A stretch of 64,000 nucleotides of DNA from CAILZL01 sp050181835. GTDB taxonomy: Bacteria > Pseudomonadota > Gammaproteobacteria > Steroidobacterales > Steroidobacteraceae. The position numbers and the translations under genes were made by a program. The notes under the pieces are model-generated. The model saw only the letters and a program-made list of their open reading frames with translations, did no database searches and was not told the DNA's origin. The stretch spans positions 1 to 64,000 of the forward strand of contig JBFXCU010000009.1 of assembly GCA_050181835.1 (NCBI GenBank). The letters run 5' to 3'. Shown piece after piece: positions 53,555-63,016 of the stretch (positions are counted from its first letter, which is position 1; each line of letters begins with the position of its first letter).

Positions 53555-54091
53555 CTAGCAGCAAGAAGAGTTGGAAGCATTTGGACTACAGCTTGCGGAC
53601 TTCGCAGCGAGATCGGGTGTGGTTGTAGGAGCGCAGCAAACGGAGATGGACTTCTCAACTGCAGCAGGCACCATTGCAGGTTCACAGCACGCGCGAGCAT
53701 CAGCAGTCTTGCTACTTTCGTTAAACACCGGAATGTTGCCCAGTGTGTGGAAGTGTTCCCAGGCGATGCCCTGTGGGTCAGTTACCCAATGCTTCTCGCT
53801 ACGGGCGTAGCAGCAAGTGGTGTTGCCTTCGTCGAGCAGCGCCATATCGGCAGCCTCGGCGCGAGCTTTGAGTGCGGTTAGCTCTGATGCGTCGTCCACC
53901 TGAAAGCCGAGATGATCGAGCCCTGGCTGGTTGCCACGTGTGGAGATCGCGAAATTTACACGCGGATCTTCAAGCATCCACTTGGCATAGTCGGCCTCGA
54001 CACGAGCCGGTTCTGCAGCGAAGAGCTTGGAATAGAAGGCGACACTCTTGGTGAGATCGTCAACACGCACGTGAACGTGGAATCTTTTCAT
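53555..54091 (-). CDS. arsI: ArsI/CadI-type VOC metalloenzyme
   Basis: 178 residues from the ATG at 54091 (AAGGA upstream). Vicinal-oxygen-chelate fold: MKRFHVHVRVDDLTKSVAFYSKLF, DHLGFQV (metal His), then the vicinal cysteines in GNTTCCYARSEKHWVTDPQGIAWEHFHTLG (metal Glu and the As-binding CC pair). ArsI relatives break the C-As bond of methylarsenite and aromatic arsenicals; in CadI the same fold handles cadmium. The tail after residue 125 is Cys-rich (CC at three sites), possibly a metal-binding extension. Confidence 0.88.
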   Translation of the reverse strand: MKRFHVHVRVDDLTKSVAFYSKLFAAEPARVEADYAKWMLEDPRVNFAISTRGNQPGLDHLGFQVDDASELTALKARAEAADMALLDEGNTTCCYARSEKHWVTDPQGIAWEHFHTLGNIPVFNESSKTADARACCEPAMVPAAVEKSISVCCAPTTTPDLAAKSASCSPNASNSSCC

Positions 54092-54104
54092 CGGGGTGTC
54101 CTTT

Positions 54105-54428
54105 TCAGCAGTTACAAGAGGCCGCCGTGGGAGCAAGACAAGCCGCTCCCTGACAACAGTTTTCGGTGAGATAGCTCAGCAACTCGTTCATGGTGCTAAA
54201 TGAGGCGCGATAGATCAGATTGCGCCCTTGGCGCTCTTGGCTGATCAAGCCGGAGTGAGTGAGCTCTTTGAGATGGAAAGACAGTGTATTCGGCGCGACT
54301 GCCAGTTGTTGGGCCAAATCTCCCGGTGTCAGGCCCTCATTGCCTGCCACGACCAAGGCGCGGAAGATCCTCAAGCGTACCTCTTGGGCCAAGGCCGCAA
54401 GTGAGCGGATTACGTCGATTTCTTTCAT
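54105..54428 (-). CDS. arsR: ArsR/SmtB arsenic-responsive repressor
   Basis: 107 residues with a winged helix (TPGDLAQQLAVAPNTLSFHLKELTHSGLISQERQGRNLIYRASF). Unlike classic ArsR it lacks the ELCVCDL motif; instead Cys-rich NCCQGAACLAPTAASCNC closes the protein, a C-terminal As-binding type. Start ATG at 54428; a TTG at 54443 would lie in the operator. It should repress the operon by binding the palindrome just upstream and release on As(III). First gene of the leftward operon. Confidence 0.92.
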   Translation of the reverse strand: MKEIDVIRSLAALAQEVRLRIFRALVVAGNEGLTPGDLAQQLAVAPNTLSFHLKELTHSGLISQERQGRNLIYRASFSTMNELLSYLTENCCQGAACLAPTAASCNC

Positions 54429-54430
54429 GA

Positions 54431-54462
54431 TACAATAATACAATGGTTATTGAATTATTGTA
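54431..54462. promoter_or_regulatory. ArsR operator
   Basis: A perfect 9-bp inverted repeat, TACAATAAT (54431-54439) and ATTATTGTA (54454-54462), begins two bases upstream of the arsR start. An inner CAATAA/TTATTG pair (54433-54438, 54446-54451) adds overlapping symmetry. Position and AT-rich sequence fit an autoregulated ArsR-family operator. Confidence 0.7.
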
Positions 54463-54636
54463 AGCCGTCGAGGGGGCAAAACTCAGCTATACGAATGACC
54501 ATCTCAGAAAACAGCTGTCCAGCTTAAGCTGCAATCCGTGACCTACCTTGTAATAGAACGGCTGGAAGGTATCGATCTAGAATGGGGGGCTGAATTGCTC
54601 AGAATACGCAGCTAAAGCATTGGCAGGCCACTTGGT

Positions 54637-54885
54637 ATGGAGAACAATCTGACGACTCTCGAATCCCTCGGGTTCACGCTACCCAGCCCTTGGTACATTT
54701 TTGGCTCTATTCTGTTCAGCATCATTGGATATGCTACCTATAGATATGGGAAGAAAGCTTCCCTCACCGCACCCAAATGGATCGGAATCGCGTTGATATT
54801 CTATCCCTATGCCGTAGCGGAGACATGGGTGTTATATATCTGCGGCGTTGCTTTATGTGTGACGGCTTATTTGTATCGAAAGTAA
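54637..54885 (+). CDS. Small conserved membrane protein
   Basis: 82 residues with three hydrophobic segments (WYIFGSILFSIIGYATYRYG, KWIGIALIFYPYAVAETWVLYICGVALCVTAYLYRK). I recognise it as a conserved small inner-membrane protein of proteobacteria without a named function. It stands alone, divergent from the ars operon; the 208 bases between hold the ArsR operator and no other gene. Confidence 0.75.
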   Translation: MENNLTTLESLGFTLPSPWYIFGSILFSIIGYATYRYGKKASLTAPKWIGIALIFYPYAVAETWVLYICGVALCVTAYLYRK

Positions 54886-55035
54886 ATATAAATTGCTCCT
54901 CCGAATATCGCTTCTCAAAACATGAAGAGAAAATTCCACTTATGACTTCAGCTGTTTTTCGGGGGGGATTACCCAGCCAACAATCGCCTGCTGCTGGCCA
55001 ATATCTCAATACCCATGTAAAACTTCGGGGCCAGA

Positions 55036-55367
55036 TCAACTTTCCAACTGATCAATCTTCGCCGCACAGATGAAATCGTTCTCCGACAGGCCGCCAATGG
55101 CATGGGTGCTGAACCTGATGATGCAGTAGTTGTAACCCACTTCCAGATCGGGGTGATGATCTTCAGTATTGGCGATATGCGCCACGGCATTGACGAAGCT
55201 CATGGTGCGATAAAAATTCTTGAAGGCATATTTGCGGTGGATGGCTTTGCCATCGGTATCCACTGTCCAGCCCAGTGACAGCTTCTGCATGAAGTGATGG
55301 GTGGCATCGGCATTCAAAGGTTCAACGCCGCCTTCGCAGGGTACGCAATGTTTGCTGCTGAGCTCAC

Positions 55368-55371
<4 letters not shown>
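55036..55371 (-). CDS. phhB: Pterin-4a-carbinolamine dehydratase
   Basis: 111-residue enzyme dehydrating 4a-hydroxytetrahydrobiopterin to recycle the pterin cofactor of phenylalanine hydroxylase, also reported in molybdopterin work. The signature KFKF-like AFKNFYRTMSFVNAVAHIANTEDHHPDLEVGYN with HH-P-D and the later Asn/Tyr is intact, followed by THAIGGLSENDFICAAKID. The start overlaps the ispG stop by 4 bases. No phenylalanine hydroxylase is nearby. Confidence 0.93.
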
Positions 55372-56597
<1,226 letters not shown>

Positions 56598-56638
56598 GGA
56601 TGGAAACGATCCCGGTTGAGCTAGGCGGTGATTCTAAC

Positions 56639-56709
56639 GCAGGGGCGGTTTGTGAACCGCCCTTCTTCGAGTGATGAGACCCGGAGGGCGGCTCGCGAGC
56701 CGCCCCTGC
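56639..56709. repeat. Paired REP-like palindromes between ispG and gcvT
   Basis: Two 24-base units (56639-56662 and 56686-56709) face each other, each with its own GGCGG...CCGCC hairpin. They match as inverted copies except at about four positions in the centre (TTTGTGAA versus CTCGCGAG). This is a BIME-like pair of repetitive extragenic palindromes, often spread by a REP-associated transposase. It separates the ispG promoter from the gcv riboswitch. Confidence 0.75.
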
Positions 56710-56790
56710 GAAACAATGCAGCGGTTCGCGAGAAAGTCGGTGACCTTTCGCAACGCCTCCGCTACCATCGCGCCACCCATGACAACTTGG

Positions 56791-57005
56791 TCGGAGAGAG
56801 TCGGACAGCCGACCGCCGAAGGCGCAACCGCCCGGAAACGCTCAGGCAAATGAACGGCACAAGTTATTTATTCAGTTATTAACGTGGGTCTCTGGAGAGC
56901 GATCACCTTGTTTGCGGCCAGTCCGTAATCAGGACGGTGATCCACCGAAGGGGAGCGGTGTCTGTCAGCAGGACACCCGATCTCTCAGGTACCCGGACAG
57001 AGGGG
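56791..57005 (+). promoter_or_regulatory. Tandem glycine riboswitch
   Basis: Two glycine aptamers in series. Aptamer 1 (about 56791-56858) has GGAGAG, CCGAAGGCGCAA and CTCAGGCAAA. Aptamer 2 (about 56889-57005) has CTGGAGAGCGATCACC, GTGATCCACCGAAGGGG and TCTCTCAGGTAC, then CAGAGGGG. The cooperative tandem class usually turns on glycine-cleavage genes when glycine is high. The expression platform is probably in 57006-57090, before the gcvT ATG. Confidence 0.92.
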
Positions 57006-57091
57006 CGCGGCTTTGGCTTTCCCGCACGCACTCCGTGTTGAAAGGCAGGCGGCGACCTTTCAGTTCAGGCTCGAAATCGCGGAGACTTTTC

Positions 57092-58195
57092 ATGGGTTTA
57101 CGTACCCCCTTGCATGACACGCACGTCGCCGCTGGCGCGCGCATGGTTGATTTCGGTGGCTGGGACATGCCGGTCAACTATGGTTCGCAGATTGATGAAC
57201 ATCATGCAGTGCGCCGCGATGCGGGCATGTTTGATGTGTCGCACATGTGCGTGCTCGATCTCACCGGCGTGCGCGTGCGCGAATTCCTGCGCTACCTGCT
57301 GGCCAATGATGTGGCCAAACTAAAAACGCCCGGTAAAGCCCTTTATAGCTGCCTGCTTAATGAGTGTGGTGGCGTGATTGACGACCTCATCGTCTATCAT
57401 TTGATTAAGCCGGGCATGACGGAATCCTGGTTTCGCGTGGTGGTCAATGCGGGGACGCGCGACAAGGATATCGCTTGGATCAAACAGCATGCCGTGGCGT
57501 TCAATGTCGATGTAAATGTACGCACCGATCTAGCCATGATTGCCGTGCAAGGCCCGAATGCATGCGCCAAAGCAGTGGCAGTGCTCGGTGCTGATACGAA
57601 CTCCGCGCTGGAGTTGAAAGTGTTTGCCGGTGGCGAATTTGGTCGCTACTTCATCGGTCGCACGGGCTATACCGGTGAAGATGGCTTTGAAGTCATGCTG
57701 CCTGCCGACCAAGCAGCGGCGGTGTGGGTGAAGTTCACTGCGGCAGGTATCACGCAATGTGGTTTGGGTGCGCGCGACACCTTGCGTCTCGAAGCAGGCA
57801 TGAACTTGTATGGCAACGACATGGATGAAAGTCAATCACCACTGGAGTCGGGCTTAACGTGGACCATTGCCTTCGAGCCTAAAGCTCGCAACTTCATTGG
57901 CCGCGCCGCTCTGGAAGCGCAGCAACACGCTGGTGTGCCGCGAAAAATGGTGGGCTTGCTGCTGGAAGAACGTGGCGTGTTGCGTTCGCATCAAATGGTG
58001 TTGGTCGAAGGCCAGCCAAACGGCGAGATTACCAGCGGCACGTTTTCGCCAACCTTGGAGCGCTCGATTGCACTGGCGCGAGTTCCTGTTGCGGCAGAAG
58101 GCAACGTCAAAGTCGATATTCGTGGCAAGCAGCTGGCAGCACGTATCGTGCCGTACCCATTCGCGCGTCACGGCAAAGCCTGTATTGAAATTTAA
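57092..58195 (+). CDS. gcvT: Glycine cleavage T protein
   Basis: Aminomethyltransferase that hands the methylene group of glycine to tetrahydrofolate. Motifs are RTPLHDTHVAAGARMVDFGGWDMPVNYGSQIDEHHAVRRDAGMFDVSHM, the folate-binding ALYSCLLNECGGVIDDLIVY, GYTGEDGFE and LGARDTLRLEAGMNLYGNDMDE. 367 residues from the ATG at 57092, with GGAGAC upstream; the frame is open through the riboswitch but is not translated there. Operon gcvT-gcvH-gcvP-dgkA. Confidence 0.95.
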   Translation: MGLRTPLHDTHVAAGARMVDFGGWDMPVNYGSQIDEHHAVRRDAGMFDVSHMCVLDLTGVRVREFLRYLLANDVAKLKTPGKALYSCLLNECGGVIDDLIVYHLIKPGMTESWFRVVVNAGTRDKDIAWIKQHAVAFNVDVNVRTDLAMIAVQGPNACAKAVAVLGADTNSALELKVFAGGEFGRYFIGRTGYTGEDGFEVMLPADQAAAVWVKFTAAGITQCGLGARDTLRLEAGMNLYGNDMDESQSPLESGLTWTIAFEPKARNFIGRAALEAQQHAGVPRKMVGLLLEERGVLRSHQMVLVEGQPNGEITSGTFSPTLERSIALARVPVAAEGNVKVDIRGKQLAARIVPYPFARHGKACIEI

Positions 58196-58234
58196 TGACA
58201 CGACCATTTACTAACATTTAGTTGAGAACATTAC

Positions 58235-58627
58235 ATGAGCAACATTCCTGCCGAACTTAAATATCTCACCAGCCATGAATGGGTGCGAGTTGAAGCGGAT
58301 GGCACATTGACCGTTGGTATTTCAGATCATGCGCAAGCAGCGCTGGGTGATCTGGTGTTTGTCGAAACACCCGATGTGGGACGTGAGTTGAAAGCAGGCG
58401 AAGCGTTTGCGGTGGTGGAATCGGTAAAAGCAGCTTCCGATGTTTATAGCCCAGTAAGCGGTGAAGTGCTGGCAGTGAATGAGGCGCTGGGTGCAACGCC
58501 AGAGCTGATTAATCAGTCTCCCTATGCGGATGGTTGGTTGATGAAAGTACGTTCTAGCGATTCTGCCGAACTGACCAAGCTGCTCGACGCCACGGCGTAT
58601 CAAGCGGTAGTGGATGCGGCGACCTGA
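58235..58627 (+). CDS. gcvH: Glycine cleavage H protein
   Basis: Lipoyl carrier that shuttles the aminomethyl group between P, T and L proteins. The lipoylation site is Lys65 in VVESVKAASDVYSPVSGEV, with the classic HEWV and DHAQAALGDLVFVE segments. 130 residues, family-typical. It lies 39 bases after gcvT and 46 before the gcvP start. Confidence 0.95.
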   Translation: MSNIPAELKYLTSHEWVRVEADGTLTVGISDHAQAALGDLVFVETPDVGRELKAGEAFAVVESVKAASDVYSPVSGEVLAVNEALGATPELINQSPYADGWLMKVRSSDSAELTKLLDATAYQAVVDAAT

Positions 58628-58673
58628 CCCTGTTCAGAAACTAACGCAAAAATTTGACGTATTGAGAATCAGA

Positions 58674-61550
58674 ATGACGAATCCGAGTTGCATGCCTCTG
58701 CCGCACGTTGCCACCGACTTTGCCGCGCGTCATATTGGGCCTTCACCACAGGAAATCCAGCAAATGCTGGCGGTGGTTGGCATCGATAGCATGGATGCGT
58801 TAATAGCGGAGACCTTGCCGGATAGCATTCGCATTTTGCAACCGCTGAGCAGTATGGGGCGTGCCTTGTCGGAAGTGGAGGCGTTGGCACGCCTGCGCGA
58901 ACTGGCTAATAAAAACCAAGTGTTCACCTCGCTGATTGGTCAGGGTTACCACGGCACACTGACGCCGCTGGTCATACTGCGCAACATCTTGGAAAACCCG
59001 GCGTGGTACACCGCTTACACGCCGTATCAACCGGAAATTTCTCAGGGCCGACTGGAAGCGTTGTTGAATTTCCAAACCATGATTTGCGAGCTGACGGGAC
59101 TGGATGTTGCTAATGCATCGCTGCTGGATGAAGGCACGGCAGCCGCTGAAGCCATGGCAGTGGCGCAGCGGGTGGCAAAAAACAAACGCAAAAAATTCTT
59201 TGTCGATCAGCACTGTCATCCACAGTCAATTGCCGTCATGCGTACTCGTGCTGAACCGCTTGGCTGGGAAATAGTCATCGGTGATGTAGCGACGGATCTT
59301 GTTGCTACAGATGTGTTTGGTGCGATTTTTCAGTATCCGGGCACCGATGGCGAGGTACGCGATTTCCGCAAAGTCATCGCACAATTAACCGCCGCAGGTG
59401 CGATCAGCATCATGGCTGCCGACCCGCTGGCGTTGTCTGTTTTGACGCCCCCCGGCGAACTGGGTGCCGACATTGCCATAGGTTCAACGCAACGCTTTGG
59501 CGTGCCCATGGGCTACGGCGGCCCACACGCGGCCTACATGGCAGTGCGTGACGCGATCAAGCGTTCCATACCCGGACGGTTGATTGGTGTGTCAATTGAT
59601 TCACGCGGTCAGCCGGCGTATCGCTTGACGTTGCAAACTCGCGAACAACATATTCGGCGTGAAAAAGCCACTTCCAACATTTGTACTGCACAGGTGTTGC
59701 TGGCGATTATTGCGTCGATGTATGCGGTTTATCACGGCCCGGAAGGATTGGCGGCGATTGCAACTGCAGTACATACGCGTTGCAAGGTGTTGGTCGCTGG
59801 CTTGAACAAGCTCGGTTTCAAGATTAAGAACGCTTGCTACTTTGATACCATTACGATTGACGCGGGTGCAGAGCGCGATGTCATTATTGCGCGTGCGGCT
59901 GCGGAGAAGATTAATTTTGCAGTGATTGGCGCAACGCAATTAAGTATTGCACTTGATGAAGCGACCACCCCCGCCATTGTTGAAGCCGTGTGGCGAGCTT
60001 TTGGCGGGTCGTTGCGGTTTGCTGATGTCACCAGCGGTGCTCCTGTCATTACAGATTTTTTTAGCCGCCTTGGGCCGTGTCTGAAGCATCCAATATTCGG
60101 TCGCTATCGCTCTGAAACTGAATTACTACGTTACATGCGCAAATTGTCAGATCGTGATCTGGCACTGGATCGCGCCATGATTCCACTCGGCTCCTGCACC
60201 ATGAAGCTTAATGCCACGGCGGAAATGATTCCGGTTACCTGGCCGGAGTTCGGTGCGCTGCATCCGTTTGCACCAGTAGAACAAGCCAAAGGCTATGCTG
60301 AGTTATTCGATGACCTGAAACAATGGTTGGTTGAGATTACCGGATACGACGCCGTGTCCTTGCAGCCAAACTCGGGTGCGCAAGGGGAATATGCGGGGTT
60401 GCTCGCGATTCGCGCTTATCACCACGCGCGCGGCGAGTTGAATCGTACCGTGTGCTTGATTCCTTCATCAGCGCACGGCACCAATCCCGCTTCGGCACAG
60501 ATGGTTGGCATGACAGTGGTAGTGGTTAACTGTGACGCACAGGGTAATGTTGATGTAGAGGACTTACGCGCCAAAGCAGAAAGGCATAGCGCGAATTTGG
60601 CCGCGTTGATGATTACCTATCCATCTACGCATGGTGTATTTGAAGAGTGTATTCGTGAGATATGCGATATCACGCATCAGCATGGCGGCCAAGTCTATAT
60701 GGATGGTGCCAATATGAATGCGCAGGTGGGATTGTCGCGTCCCGGTGATTTCGGCGCTGATGTGTCGCATTTGAACTTGCATAAAACATTCTGTATTCCG
60801 CATGGTGGCGGTGGCCCCGGAATGGGGCCGATTGGTGTGAAAGCGCATCTTGTGCCTTATTTACCAGGGCATTCTATGTTGGATGGCGGCAAATCAGCGG
60901 TCGGGCCAGTATCGGCAGCACCGTTTGGATCAGCATCGATTTTGCCGATTAGCTATGCGTACATTTTGCTGATGGGCGGCAAGGGGTTAAAGCTTGCTAC
61001 TGAAGTGGCCATTCTTAGTGCCAACTACATGGCAGTGCGTTTACAACCGCATTTTCCGGTGTTGTTCCGCAATCATAATGGTCGTGTTGCTCACGAATGT
61101 ATTGTCGACCCGCGACCGCTTAAAGATACTTGCGGCGTGACTGTCGACGACATCGCCAAACGACTGATCGATTTTGGCTTTCATGCACCCACCATGAGTT
61201 TTCCGGTGCCGGGCACCTTGATGATCGAACCTACCGAGTCCGAAGCCAAGGTGGAACTTGATCGTTTCTGTGATGCCATGATCGCCATTCGTGAGGAAAT
61301 TTCGGAAGTGCAAGCTGGGCGCTTCGCTATCGAACAAAGTCCGCTGCGGCATTCGCCACATACTGTGCATGATCTGGTCGATGCTGAATGGAACCGCGCG
61401 TATTCACGTGAACAAGGGGTGTTCCCGACCGGTAGCTTGCGTACCGACAAGTACTGGAGTCCTGTCGGTCGTGTCGATAATGTGTTTGGTGATCGAAATC
61501 TGCTGTGCATTTGTCCAACACCAGATGAGTATCGGAGTGAAATCGGATGA
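58674..61550 (+). CDS. gcvP: Glycine dehydrogenase (P protein), fused form
   Basis: PLP enzyme that decarboxylates glycine and loads GcvH. 958 residues from the ATG at 58674, the single-chain form (gcvPA plus gcvPB fused; E. coli 957). N-terminal: FAARHIGPSPQEIQQML. PLP lysine is in HLNLHKTFCIPHGGGGPGMGPIGV, with SMTLGSCTMKLN-like IPLGSCTMKLNATAE before it. A frame opens at 58614 over the end of gcvH, but the AGAATC region and family length favour 58674. Its stop overlaps dgkA by 4 bases. Confidence 0.95.
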   Translation: MTNPSCMPLPHVATDFAARHIGPSPQEIQQMLAVVGIDSMDALIAETLPDSIRILQPLSSMGRALSEVEALARLRELANKNQVFTSLIGQGYHGTLTPLVILRNILENPAWYTAYTPYQPEISQGRLEALLNFQTMICELTGLDVANASLLDEGTAAAEAMAVAQRVAKNKRKKFFVDQHCHPQSIAVMRTRAEPLGWEIVIGDVATDLVATDVFGAIFQYPGTDGEVRDFRKVIAQLTAAGAISIMAADPLALSVLTPPGELGADIAIGSTQRFGVPMGYGGPHAAYMAVRDAIKRSIPGRLIGVSIDSRGQPAYRLTLQTREQHIRREKATSNICTAQVLLAIIASMYAVYHGPEGLAAIATAVHTRCKVLVAGLNKLGFKIKNACYFDTITIDAGAERDVIIARAAAEKINFAVIGATQLSIALDEATTPAIVEAVWRAFGGSLRFADVTSGAPVITDFFSRLGPCLKHPIFGRYRSETELLRYMRKLSDRDLALDRAMIPLGSCTMKLNATAEMIPVTWPEFGALHPFAPVEQAKGYAELFDDLKQWLVEITGYDAVSLQPNSGAQGEYAGLLAIRAYHHARGELNRTVCLIPSSAHGTNPASAQMVGMTVVVVNCDAQGNVDVEDLRAKAERHSANLAALMITYPSTHGVFEECIREICDITHQHGGQVYMDGANMNAQVGLSRPGDFGADVSHLNLHKTFCIPHGGGGPGMGPIGVKAHLVPYLPGHSMLDGGKSAVGPVSAAPFGSASILPISYAYILLMGGKGLKLATEVAILSANYMAVRLQPHFPVLFRNHNGRVAHECIVDPRPLKDTCGVTVDDIAKRLIDFGFHAPTMSFPVPGTLMIEPTESEAKVELDRFCDAMIAIREEISEVQAGRFAIEQSPLRHSPHTVHDLVDAEWNRAYSREQGVFPTGSLRTDKYWSPVGRVDNVFGDRNLLCICPTPDEYRSEIG

Positions 61551-61912
61551 ATGATCGTAATAAGCCTTCCGGTATGACGCGGCTACTCAAGGCATTTGGC
61601 AATTCCATGAAAGGGTTTGCGGGTGTTTACAAACATGAGGCTGCATTTCGTCAGGAATTGTTGCTGGCGATGGTGCTAGTGCCGCTTGGTTTCTATCTTG
61701 GTCACACTGGTATCGAGCGCGCCTTGCTGATTGGCAGCGTGTTGTTGGTACTGGTGGTAGAAATTCTCAATAGTGCCATTGAGGCCGTGGTGGATCGCGT
61801 TGGTCTTGAGCGGCATGAGCTCTCTGGGCTGGCCAAGGATCTTGGTTCGGCAGCGGTATTTTTGTCATTGGTGATGGTGGCGATTACGTGGGCGCTAGTG
61901 TTGTTTGGATAA
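61547..61912 (+). CDS. dgkA: Diacylglycerol kinase (copy 2)
   Basis: 121 residues, three membrane helices. KHEAAFRQELLL and LVVEILNSAIEAVVDRVGLERHELSGLAKDLGSAAVFLSLV are the canonical E. coli-type DgkA catalytic stretches. It phosphorylates diacylglycerol, recycling it into phospholipid synthesis. Translationally coupled to gcvP (overlap ATGA), so it would come under the glycine riboswitch. Copy 1 is at 18.9 kb and diverges in sequence. Confidence 0.92.
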   Translation: MNDRNKPSGMTRLLKAFGNSMKGFAGVYKHEAAFRQELLLAMVLVPLGFYLGHTGIERALLIGSVLLVLVVEILNSAIEAVVDRVGLERHELSGLAKDLGSAAVFLSLVMVAITWALVLFG

Positions 61913-61989
61913 CCGCACTTTTTGACATTTCCAGCGATGTTTTTCCGTTATGCTGGTTCTTGATACACAAATCACAATAGGTTACATGC

Positions 61990-62928
61990 ATGTCGGCACT
62001 GATCTGCGGTTCCATGGCTTATGACACCATCATGGTGTTTGGCGGACAATTCAAGGATCACATCCTGCCTGACAAGATACACATGTTAAACGTGTCGTTC
62101 CTGGTGCCGGGCATGCGCCGCAATTTTGGCGGCTGTGCCGGCAACATTGCCTATAGCCTTAAATTACTGGGCGGTCAGGGTGCGCCGATGGCAACAGTTG
62201 GCCACGATTTTGCGCCGTACAAGGAATGGCTAACACAGCAGGGTGTGGAGTTGCAGTATCTCAAGCCGATAGCAAATGAGTTCACGGCACAGGCGTTCAT
62301 CACTACTGATCTGAATGACAATCAGATCACAGCGTTTCATCCGGGTGCGATGATGCACTCGCATATTCAAACCGTGCCTACCGATGGTAGCGTGACGCTG
62401 GGGCTGATTTCTCCCGATGGCCGCGATGGCATGATTCAGCATGCAGAACAATTTTCGGCTGCCAATATCCCCTTCATTTTTGATCCCGGTCAGGGACTGC
62501 CAATGTTCAATGGCGAAGAACTGCTGCGCTTTGTGGATCAAGCCACCTACGTGACGGTGAATGAATACGAAGGACAATTGCTCAGTGATCGAACCGGTCT
62601 CAATCATGAGCAGCTGGCACAGCGTGTTGATGCGTTGATTGTGACGCATGGTGCGCAGGGGTCAGTGATCCACACGCAGAATGGCAAATTAACTATTCCC
62701 ACCGCCACACCGAAAGCAGTGAACGATCCAACTGGTTGTGGTGATGCTTACCGTGCTGGTTTGATCTACGGCTTGATGCATAAGCTGGGTTGGGAAGTGA
62801 CGGGTCGGATTGCCTCGCTGAGTGGCGCGATCAAGATTGAGTCGCATGGTCCGCAGAATCATCGTTTCACGCGGGATGAGTTTGCGACGCAGTACCAGCA
62901 GGCGTTTGGTCAGGCGTTGAATTGGTGA
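61990..62928 (+). CDS. PfkB-family kinase, adenosine-kinase-like
   Basis: 312 residues of the ribokinase fold. Features are a Gly-rich FGGCAGNIAYSLKLLG near residues 47-62 (substrate lid side), an anion-hole/catalytic NDPTGCGDAYRAGLIYGL (catalytic Asp in GCGDA) near 252, and VTVNEYEGQLL. Similar 310-residue proteins are annotated as adenosine or carbohydrate kinases in gammaproteobacteria; which one is not decidable here. Stands alone, 77 bases after dgkA. Confidence 0.85.
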   Translation: MSALICGSMAYDTIMVFGGQFKDHILPDKIHMLNVSFLVPGMRRNFGGCAGNIAYSLKLLGGQGAPMATVGHDFAPYKEWLTQQGVELQYLKPIANEFTAQAFITTDLNDNQITAFHPGAMMHSHIQTVPTDGSVTLGLISPDGRDGMIQHAEQFSAANIPFIFDPGQGLPMFNGEELLRFVDQATYVTVNEYEGQLLSDRTGLNHEQLAQRVDALIVTHGAQGSVIHTQNGKLTIPTATPKAVNDPTGCGDAYRAGLIYGLMHKLGWEVTGRIASLSGAIKIESHGPQNHRFTRDEFATQYQQAFGQALNW

Positions 62929-63016
62929 TCCGGCCAGGGGCTATTGTGCAAGGTGCGTTTACGAACCGCTGTTCCAGTTGAGCGGCTGCTGTACAGAATA
63001 AATACAGGTGTGATTC

